Shown here one piece after another: positions 56,501 through 64,000 of a stretch of DNA of 64,000 nt (positions are counted from its first letter, which is position 1; each line of letters begins with the position of its first letter). Made by a program: the position numbers and the translations under genes. The stretch is from Gigaspora rosea. Taxonomy: Eukaryota > Glomeromycota > Glomeromycetes > Diversisporales > Gigasporaceae. Location: NCBI GenBank assembly GCA_003550325.1, contig QKWP01000625.1:102856-166855 (forward strand), written 5' to 3'. The notes below the pieces were generated by a model, which worked only from the letters and a program-made list of their open reading frames with translations, searched no databases and was not told where the DNA came from.

Positions 56501-57193
56501 AGTTAGTGAATAATGAACATCCCGAAGAATTCTTGTCTATTACAGATCTAAACCTTTATGATGATGAAAAATTATACATGACTGTTGTTGGATCAGAGAA
56601 TGGTAATTAACAATCTTATACGTTGGTTTCTTTTAATAAATAAATAAATCCATAACTTTTATAATTATTATTTTATGCAACTTGAAGATGAGCCAATTCT
56701 TTTGTCGGAAGTGAAATATACAGAACTGAATTTTATATCGATCCCAGAACCATATGTCCTACAATCAACAAATGAATTCAAGTTGCCGAATGTTATTAAT
56801 CAAGTGCTAGACCAAATGGTAAATGACATATTTCAAAATATTTATTAAGAATTAATTCGTTTCCAAATCTTGGAATTAACATTTTTTAATTGAGTTTTCT
56901 AACATAATAATATACTGCTTAAAAAGCGTAATGGAAATTTTACACCGCTTTTAGTTCAGCGATTTCGTGATCTCACCCATTTTAAATCATTACAACTAAC
57001 TACGAACGGAGCAAGAGGGTTAATTGGTGCTCTTAGTAATGATAAGAAAAGCATTATTATATTTGATACCAACGAAGAAGATGTTGATGATATGAAAGAA
57101 GATGTAGATGATATGAAAGATGTAGATGATATGAAAGAAGATGTAGATGATATGAAAGAGGATGATGCAAATTTAAAAATGATGGAGGAATAA
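53527..57193 (+). CDS. APC4: Anaphase-promoting complex subunit 4 (APC4), 14 exons
   Basis: Scaffold subunit of the APC/C ubiquitin ligase, which drives mitotic exit. The exons I infer are: 53527-53767, 53831-54005, 54099-54188, 54299-54409, 54501-54558, 54646-54964, 55047-55144, 55273-55403, 55478-55632, 55702-56177, 56250-56313, 56390-56602, 56688-56818, 56927-57193. All introns are GT-AG, 63-128 bases, and the exons sum to 2529 bases in one frame (842 residues; human APC4 is about 800). The N-terminus has the APC4 WD40 signature SMCPTMDLLAVCTESGSVWV, then IAIGYSNGIIRLYNV. The middle is helical (LLATGKPSALLEEYMESHL, IISRLEKLNSIIDEEYINFL). The C-terminus is an acidic repeat of DVDDMKE units. 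The start ATG follows an A-run and could instead lie in an unseen upstream exon. The exon 6/7 and 11/12 junctions are the least certain. Confidence 0.88.
57050..57175 (+). repeat. 21-bp coding minisatellite in the last APC4 exon
   Basis: Units of GATGTAGATGATATGAAAGA, some lacking one GAA codon, encode about five DVDDMKE/DVDDMK units near the C-terminus. All length changes seen are multiples of three, so the frame is kept. Confidence 0.85.
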
Positions 57194-57977
57194 ATAGGTT
57201 AATAAATTACTGTTTATATTGGGGAAAGCTCTTCAATGCTCTTTATTATAATTTATATAGTCATTTTTAGTAAGATTGAAAATCATAGTACAAATTAAGA
57301 ATAAAAAATTTAATCAATTATTTGAGCGATCCCTAAATTAACAAGAATTAATTCAATTATAAATAACTACGTTTTAATTGATAACATCAAAGTTTCATAC
57401 TATATATTAAACCAAAGTATGATTATATTTAAATAGATGAGACTATCCTATTATATACATAGCTCAATGAATTATTCAAATTATTCAAATTAAAATGTCT
57501 CGGTGCTGCGCGGTACCATGTGGCTTGTGATACGATCACGTGCTGATCGAATGTCAGTGATCTACGTAATTATGGGGCGATCACTTAAAGTTAAAATAGT
57601 GATTGTATGAAAATCAGTAGCGATTTAGTAGCTGATTTAGTAAATACGTAATATATAAGTCATCGATCCCAATGGGGAAGCGCCTAACTTTTTTGAGCAC
57701 GTTATTTTCTTTGATTCTTTCTTAGTGAATAAACTGTTAACTGTGTGTGTGCATATTATCGGTGGTAGTATCAACGAGTAACTAATGCGCTTTACAATAG
57801 CAATTCAAAAGCACTTCTTATAGTACAGTATTATCTATTTGAATTATTATAATGCCTTGATAATATGTTCTAGTATGATGTTTAAAAAAAAAAAACTTAA
57901 TTGATGCCATTAATTTTTTAATAAATACATTATTAATTTATTTAATAACTTTTTAATAACAACATAAAGTCTGTTGT
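57194..57977. other. Intergenic region between APC4 and the calcipressin locus
   Basis: Convergent 3' ends of two genes. I see no RNA gene, repeat or terminator-like motif that can be supported. A GC-richer patch (57498-57570, with ATACGATCACGTGCTGATCG) is unexplained. Confidence 0.5.
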
Positions 57978-58494
57978 TTAAATTTGTGATGAAGGAAACG
58001 GAGGTCTTGGGGTGCGTGTAATCGGACGATGGGTAATATTCGGACGAAGTTGCGCTTTATCATTATTATAAATTTGAAGATTCGGTTTTTTTGTTTTTGT
58101 ACTAGGGGGTGGAGAATCATCCCAATTTTGAATAAGAATAAGAGGAACGTCAGGTTTGTTTTCATATTTAGTATTATTATCTACATCAACACTGGGTATA
58201 ATAGTTAATATAGGCGCATTATTTCGTGAATCGGAATCGTTATGTGAATCTCTGCTTTCTGACTCTTCTGACTCAATCTTATCATCTAATGTAAATTCTT
58301 CAAAATCATCTTCATATATGTTATTACTGGAATTTGAGTGAAATTTTGCAAGTGCGTGCACCAGATCATCAGAAAGAGTGGCAGAATTTGGACGGTCTTC
58401 TCGACTTTGAACCCAACCAACCGGTGGTGATCCTGGTGGTGAAATAAGCAAGTTTTTTTCGAACTCTGGAACTTTCAAGTACCGTGTGTTGTCC
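57978..58494 (-). CDS. Calcipressin (RCAN/Rcn1), C-terminal exon
   Basis: Calcipressins bind and regulate calcineurin. The minus-strand frame carries the family hallmark FEKNLLISPPGSPPVGW (LISPPxSPP motif), preceded by RYLKVPE and followed by REDRPNSATLSDDLVHALAKF. Further on are a Glu/Asp/Ser-rich linker, TIIPSVDVD (calcineurin-docking-like, PxIxIT-type position) and PLILIQNWDDSPPP, ending in a basic/proline tail with stop at 57978. The RRM half lies at 60173-60430 on the same strand. Between them is a hAT-like element whose 8-bp duplication (TGTTGTCC) overlaps this exon's start. Whether this exon is still joined to the RRM by splicing cannot be told from the DNA. The open frame beyond 58494 lies in the transposon and is not original coding. 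Confidence 0.75.
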
Positions 58495-58687
58495 ATAGTT
58501 ATTAGACGAAAACTTTTTTTGCAAGATGACGAAAGACGAAGCCTAATCTTCCGGAAGACGAAACACCTGACGAAAGAAGAAGAAACTTCAAATTCTTCTG
58601 AAGAAAGACGAAACCCCAAACTTAAAACGACGAAACTCTATATCCGAAAAGACGAGAACCTAATGCTCTCGCTAAAAAAAAAAAATG

Positions 58688-58910
58688 TTTTTTTTTTTTG
58701 TATTAAGGCGCCAGCCGACTTTATTAAGGATTTATGATATTTGTTACACGTGCACTTTTGGTGCCTAATTTAAGTAGTTCGCCCGAAGGTTCTATACTAG
58801 CTGTCAAAACAGATAAATCAACTACGGGAGTTGTTTTTACCCAATTAGTATACCAGGCCACCTTTTAATAAACGTACTTGCCTTAGGACTAATTTATCCA
58901 TTGAAAATCT
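58688..58910 (-). mobile_element. 5'-truncated SINE-like copy, 24-kb family
   Basis: A T-run (58688-58699, the A-tail) is followed by sequence shared with 24048-24255: CTAATTTAAGTAGT.C.CCC, GAAGGTTCTA.ACTAG, and CCTTAGGACTAATTTATCC. The tRNA-like head is missing. It lies inside the hAT-like element at 58495-60164, so it either inserted there later or was carried along. Confidence 0.65.
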
Positions 58911-59495
58911 GTTTTCGGCAAAACTAAACTATTAAAGAAAAAGTTTGTACTTACAGTCGCATTAGTCAATTTTATCGACTTAGCCGGCTTAGTCAGCAAA
59001 TTTTGACTTATGTTATATTATATTAAAAAATTACAATAACTAGCTAAATTTAGGTCGGACCAATTCGGTGATTTAAATTACCCCTCTTAGTAAATTAATA
59101 AAAAAAAATTTAAAAATAGAAATCGTAGTAAGATCTGAAAAATTCTGAAAAGAATGTCAACGAACATAAAATACGAGCAGAAAAACTTCTGAAGGCACAA
59201 TTAGGGTGATCGACTTTGACTTAGCCTGAGTCGATAAATCATGGTCGACAATAGACACTAAAATAAACCTATAATAATAAACCTATAATTTTAATTTTAT
59301 CATTGAGGCTTTTTATTTATATTTAATACTGGGGATGTTTATTGGCTTGATCCGGTTGCATCTTTAGCTTTAAAACAGGCAAATAAGCCATTAACATCAA
59401 ATATTTAAATAAATAAATAATAAAATTTATATAGATTTAAAAAATTTTTTTATTATGAATAAAAAAATTTAACTCATAATTCTCCAATTTCAATT

Positions 59496-59590
59496 GGACA
59501 TATGGGGTCTGTTCCTTGAAAATCAAGTTTTGATCATATGATTTACTATGTCCCGTAAGGTCATTTTCAAGGAACAGACCCCATATGTCC
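59496..59590. repeat. 95-bp perfect-armed hairpin
   Basis: Arms of 28 bases (GGACATATGGGGTCTGTTCC and onward TTGAAAAT) are exactly inverted at the other end. The loop carries AAGTTTTGATCATATG. The flanks repeat AATTGGACAT. It looks like a very young MITE or a snap-back insertion within the hAT-like element. Confidence 0.8.
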
Positions 59591-60172
59591 AAAAAAAATT
59601 GAAATCAATTGGACATTGTGACATGCCAACCTAGATTCAAATCAATAACTCAAAATTTGTTAAGTAATTTACTATATAGTAAGTAATATTAGTGTATAAG
59701 TTATAAAATAAAAACTTTTAAGAATTAATAATATTTATCATATCGAGTTTAGCTCTCTGAAAATTTACATTAAGCATTAATAATTGGCATTATTAATGTA
59801 TATGTACTGTACAGTACATCAATATTAAGTTTATATGGCAAACCTTATAAATAGATAAAACCAGTAATATATTATTTAGAATTTTTTTCTTATTAAAATT
59901 GATTTAAGTATAAATTGTATGTTTTAAATTTTGGCTATAAAATGTAGGGAGCTGACAGCGCCATTGTTATTATATAATCCGTTTCTTCATCTTTTATTAG
60001 TTTTGTCATCCTTTGCAGTTTCGTCAGTTTCATCACATTTCGTCAGTTTCGTCAGTTTCGTCAATTTCGTCATTTCGCCATTTGAGGTTTTAGTTGACGA
60101 AAGACGAAACTAGGTTTCGCGTTTCGTCAGTGCGAAACCTCGAGGTTTTGTCTAACAACTATAATGTTGTCC

Positions 60173-60430
60173 GTTTCATATATTGATGCATAAGTTTATA
60201 TTATAAGATGTTTTATTACCATACTCGAATGATCTTTTCCAAGAAGATTGATTGTCTTATCAAAATTTGCCTTCACATTTTTTGCATCTCTGTAAAAAGT
60301 ATCAAAAAAATACGATTGAATGACTTTATTGGAACGAATTTACCATACTGTTCCAGTTGACTTTTTAATTTCTCAAGATTTTCAGGTAGAAATGTAGTCT
60401 GATTAACATTAGTAATGATTAAAGTATTTT
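60173..60430 (-). pseudogene. Calcipressin (RCAN) RRM part, separated and frameshifted
   Basis: The minus strand reads NTLIITNVNQTTFLPENLEK, then LKSQLEQYGKFVPIKSF, the start of a calcipressin RRM. After a run of seven T the frame moves by one and continues RDAKNVKANFDKTINLLGK, then DHSSM. A TAA sits directly before NTLII, next to an A-run. Both breaks are at homopolymers, so they may be assembly errors; otherwise the copy is dead. The final bases (TATGAAACGGACAACA) carry the 8-bp duplication and, without the transposon, run straight into CACGGTACTTG of the C-terminal exon (reading ETDNTRYLKVPE). Confidence 0.65.
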
Positions 60431-62064
60431 AAAAATAAAACCTGTTCTGAATAAATCACAAAAATTTGTTTTACGTACACGTAAAGTAATTTCAATAAAG
60501 CCACAAACTAGTTAATGTTAGTATTCCGCAGACTCGAACTCGAACTGGCTTATCGGTTCCGGTTCGAATCCAAGATTTTTTTTAGAATCGACTGATTCCC
60601 GGTCTAAGCTATATCCAAATTACAAAAGCCCTAAATCCGTTTTTTTTTCTCTAAGCCCTCATTTTATTCAAACTATATATGAAACAATGACCTATGTTAT
60701 CAGAATCTGATATTGATAGAGAAAGATTTTCTGATAGATATCAAGGATTGTAATCCGTTTCTGAAACTCTTAATTATACAGTACCGGACAGTAAAACGCA
60801 TCCACTCTTTATTAGTAAAACTTTAAATTGTAATAACTTTTTTAAAAAAAAAAATTAAATCAAAAAATCCTCTGATATAAATTGATAGATGTTTAGATAA
60901 ACTGCATTTCTGTCAGGATTTTTTCTTATTTTTTGTTTTAAGAAAGTTATAAGGAGTTAATGTCATAAAAAAAATTGACGTTTAAGTAATAGTTATATCC
61001 TGGGCAGTTGGGTGTAAGTGGAAATGAAAATTCCGCTTATACACATAGTGCCCAAGGTATAACTGATTTATACCCTGCGATTTTGATATAGTGACCAGGG
61101 TATAAATTATCAAAACTGCAAATATATAAAAAATTTATTAATCTATTTTTTGGTTTTGGTCATCTTAATAGTACTAATTTGTGACGTATTCTGAAAATAA
61201 ATAGTATTTTTTAAATAGTATTTTTACTATGTTGAATTATAAATCGGAAAAATAAAATAAGATTCTCTGGTTTTAATTAAACCACCTACTAATTGGATAT
61301 AATCCAATTATTGGTCTTATTGATCAAACTGACCAATCAGATTCTTTATAGAAATCATTTAGATTGCTCTCTCTCAATGTGATTGGCTAGTTATAGAGAT
61401 CGTGTACAAGTACTACGATTAATTGAAGTAATCCTTATGGTAATTTTGCCAAAGATTCGGCAGATATTAAATTGAGAGCACCCTTAGAGAGGTGTTTGAG
61501 AACGCCCTTAGTCCAATTTACTGATTTGAAATGATGTAGAAATCCCAATTCTTAAACCCAAACTACGTAATTCAGAAAAAACGATCCTAATCCTAAATAC
61601 TACGCATTGTTTAACAAGAATTAATTAGGTTTTCTGTCTACTTTTACATTTAAGGTATTGTTTTTTTTTTAGTCGCGACTTGTGACGTTGGGGTGGTCTG
61701 TGGACTAAGTAAATCAAAACTATATGTGGTCACTTATAATTTAAGCTTACGGCAATTTTTTATTGAGTAACATATATATATAATTGTACTAGTAGAGTTT
61801 TTTTTAATTAATATAAAATTTGGCTCTGTAACTTGGATTGTTTAAATTTTAGGATTCTATCTTTTAGTTGTAAAGGCCCTGCATCTAAATCATTGCCGCC
61901 AATAAAATATTAATAAATAATATCTATAATGAAGAGAAATTTTTGTGACAATTCTTGTGACATGTTGGATTTGAATAGTGAAGGATAATAATAATTAAAC
62001 GCTTTAGAAAAAATAAAGTTACGCATCGTCATAGTAAAATTATATGCATAGCAAGTTTATTTTG
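60431..62064. other. Intergenic DNA with hairpin repeats
   Basis: Contains TATAYCCTGGGCA hairpins at 60993-61060 and a degenerate one at 61068-61105. Near 60571 there is an isolated GGTTCGAATCC, but no tRNA fold around it. Upstream exons of calcipressin might lie here but could not be recognised. Confidence 0.4.
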
Positions 62065-63132
62065 AAAGCGTATTTTCATCATCATTCAAAGTTTGATACC
62101 GTTTTAGATTGTCTTGTAAGATTGAAATCTTTTCGATACTTGTTCTTCTATCTGTTTCGCAATAATATAATAAAAACAACAAAATGACCATAATACAAAT
62201 CAACACTCAAAGCTACGGACAACCAATAAATTCGATTCTGCATTTTTAAAATTCTCGTACTTTATAAATGCTCTGTATCATGGTACTATATAATACAGAT
62301 GTTAGAATGGTAAAGATTTTTCTATAACAATATCTAATTATAAGATTATATTAAAATACTGTCAAAATTATCAAAATTACCTTGTTCCATTTGTAAAAAT
62401 AAAGAAAGCTATTTCAAACGTATGCACTAATTTTTGTGGGGTTAATTTAATTATATACATTTCACTCTCGTACATATCATTGGATTTCTGTTAAGTTAGC
62501 AAATTCTTGAGATCCTGTTCCATTAGTAAGTTTTTTGATATCTAATTGAGAATAATTTTTCACTTGACATCTGTGATACTGAAGATGGATTCAGATTGGA
62601 TACCAATATTAGCTGTAGAATCATTTCCATCACTGAGTGGTTCACTGTCGGATTTCGGATTTCGTATTGCCTGATGCTGAAGATGATGAATTACTCCTAT
62701 CGATGGGTGGTTTATTATCTGATTTCGTATGCCTTGATAATGAATCAGTTCTCGTGGTTGACACCGTTGAATTCTTGAATAGCTAATTTGAAACAAACTT
62801 AGAAATTATAATGATTTAACTGATTTAGCTGTTTTCAAACATACTGTTGATCACTTTACCTTTCTTTGATGATGCGTTGTTTTAAACCAGCATCATTCCA
62901 TTTGATAATAAATAAAGTATTCGAGAGATAGTGTTATGTGTACCATATATAATACAGGGTCGAGCAACATATCATTTTCTTCAGAATTTTTATGACTTTC
63001 TTTAACAGGTTGGTTGTAATCCTCGGGTCCCCGTGGGGCTAATGTTGTAAAGTTTGGTTTATCACTAATTTTAAATTTGTAGTAGTTAATGAAGCACCAT
63101 TTTGGTGGATTTGAATTTGTAAAATACTCCAT
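62065..63132 (-). CDS. Unrecognised gene, probable single-pass membrane protein
   Basis: The minus strand starts at 63132 with MEYFTNSNPPKWCFINYYKF, then TTLAPRGPEDYNQPVKESHK. After a frame change it reads WNDAGLKQRIIKER with a GTAAAG donor (about 62860) and TTTCAAATTAG acceptor (about 62783). A Ser/Thr/Asn-rich part follows (STVSTTRTDSLSRHTKSD, DRSNSSSSASGNTKS). A 7-bp direct duplication (GAAATCC) shifts the frame before SEPLSDGNDSTANIGIQ. A last piece at 62065-62215 has a hydrophobic segment VLICIMVILLFLLYYC, then a polar tail RRTSIEKISILQDNLKRYQ, with stop. The joining of pieces is uncertain. Function not recognised; it may be a pseudogene. Confidence 0.4.
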
Positions 63133-63176
63133 TGTAATTTAAACTTCAATTTTAATAAAAATATAACAAGTTGAGT

Positions 63177-63415
63177 CGACCCAAAGTCTTGAACGTTAGC
63201 CAATACCAAAGATTTTTTAGCTTCGTGCTTCGTCCCATAATAAAGTCCTCCGCCACGGCACCAAAAGCTCCTTATTTATGTTTTAGTAAAAAGAAATACT
63301 TTTCAAGTAATTCTTTTGCTCGTTCCCTCTTTATGCCATCAGCGATGGTTTCAAGAGAAGTAATATAAACCTCCACCTTTTTCTTAAAGCCGTTTATTTT
63401 GCATTCTTTCAGGTA
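63177..63415 (-). other. Coding-like segment, unrecognised
   Basis: The minus strand has WDYLKECKINGFKKKVEV, then YITSLETIADGIKRERAKEL and LEKYFFLLKHK with a stop at about 63275. In another frame directly after comes GGGLYYGTKHEAKKSLVLAN. Both look like real protein sequence, but no start, domain or splice arrangement can be supported. The plus-strand frame here is the shadow. Confidence 0.3.
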
Positions 63416-63419
63416 GTCC

Positions 63420-64000
63420 CAAAATATTCCAATCCGTTGTACGGTAGACACGTGAGCAAGATAATTGGATAATTCACTATGTCAGTCAGTAGAATATCAG
63501 AAAGTGGACCATTAAAAGGAACGGTTATTTATGAGTCCAAATTCAACACTGATTTTCAATAGGCCTTTATTTGTAAGAAAAATTAGTGATGTAAGCCGGC
63601 TAAGGCAGCCAAGCTTAGCTTGTTTAGCCAGCAGGTATAATAAGGTCAGTTGGCTAAGCGGCTAAGAGTCACACTTGATTCATGAATAGTAGGATTATGG
63701 TAAATTCCGAAAAAGAAAATAAAAAGAACAAGTGGTAGTTGGTTAGCCAGCCGTTTAGCCGTAGCAGCCTACTAAAATCATGTGGCTTATAAAGAGCAAA
63801 ACTTAACATATTATAGTCACGTGTACGAACAGACAAACTTTCAAAATTACATCAATTATAAAAATATAACAAGATTGCTTGTTCCAACTAGCAAATTTTG
63901 TGTAAAAAAAATCCCGGACCTTAAGGTCTCACTTACTTTTTTTAGATCAACTTATAATAAGGGATTAATTGGGATGAACGAAAGTAGACGTTTTACACTA
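63420..64000. repeat. Inverted GGCTAAGC-type repeats at the window end
   Basis: From 63590 to 63780 motifs such as GCCGGCTAAGGCAGCC and GGTTAGCCAGCCGTTTAGCC occur in both orientations around an A-rich centre, with AGTTGGCTAAGCGGCTAAG in between. This is a MITE-like inverted structure of about 190 bp. AGCCGGCTTAGTCAGC at 58983-58998 is related. No gene in the last 580 bases. Confidence 0.5.

Larger units (their letters stand above)
58495..60164. mobile_element. 1.67-kb hAT-like element inserted in the calcipressin gene
   Basis: Flanked by perfect 8-bp duplications TGTTGTCC (58487-58494 and 60165-60172). The ends are ATAGTTATTAGACGAAAAC and, as complement, TTATAGTTGTTAGACAAAAC. Subterminal regions (58500-58680 and 60000-60150) are packed with GACGAAA repeats in opposite orientations, a hAT-like feature. 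The interior holds a truncated SINE, a hairpin and AGCCGGCTTAGTCAGC-type repeats, but no transposase. Non-autonomous. Confidence 0.75.

Noticed and set aside
60535-60590. Possible tRNA (GGTTCGAATCC box)
   Set aside because: Only a B-box-like string; no A-box, acceptor stem or anticodon arm can be folded around it.

Overview
This is an AT-rich eukaryotic window, most probably from an arbuscular mycorrhizal fungus (Glomeromycotina, Rhizophagus-like). The inference rests on an intron-rich fungal APC4 gene with short GT-AG introns, decayed Sel1-repeat and kinase fragments, a Crinkler-type (CRN) relic, a FYR-domain relic, and very dense, mutually nested transposons. There is no prokaryotic architecture.

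Only one host gene looks fully intact: APC4 (53527-57193, +), reconstructed here as 14 exons that keep one frame for 842 residues. Beside it, on the minus strand, lies a calcipressin (RCAN) locus. Its C-terminal exon is open, but its RRM half is separated from it by a 1.67-kb hAT-like element flanked by a perfect 8-bp duplication. A further unrecognised, probably single-pass membrane protein gene (about 62.07-63.13 kb, minus) carries small frameshifts. Other gene relics are a FYR protein (0.9-2.1 kb), Sel1 and kinase fragments (7.9-9.7 kb), and a CRN protein (51.9-53.0 kb).

The rest is mobile DNA. A plus-strand LINE fills 12.4-20.8 kb (endonuclease, reverse transcriptase, RNase H, all decayed). 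A second, related minus-strand LINE spans 28.3-44.4 kb between 15-bp target duplications. It is cut by an LTR retroelement (29.6-34.7 kb), a Harbinger-like foldback element (36.4-38.4 kb), a hAT-like element (39.8-41.0 kb) and a small Harbinger-like MITE (44.3 kb). The LTR element is itself cut by two back-to-back 8-bp-TSD elements, one carrying kinase fragments. The insertion order can be read from target-site duplications and from LINE coding that closes up when the inserts are ignored.

Two 1.1-kb elements (11.3 and 25.3 kb) share both ends with the LINEs and look like LINE-driven short derivatives. Two long tRNA-headed SINE-like elements lie at 23.9-24.9 and 50.1-50.8 kb. A FAR1/MULE/SWIM transposase gene (45.9-48.6 kb, minus) is broken by two in-frame stops and a frame break. 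Numerous foldback or MITE families (TA, TTA and 8-bp target sites), minisatellites, two telomere-like tracts and one assembly gap (21071-21452) complete the window.

All identifications are from reading the sequence; no database search was run.
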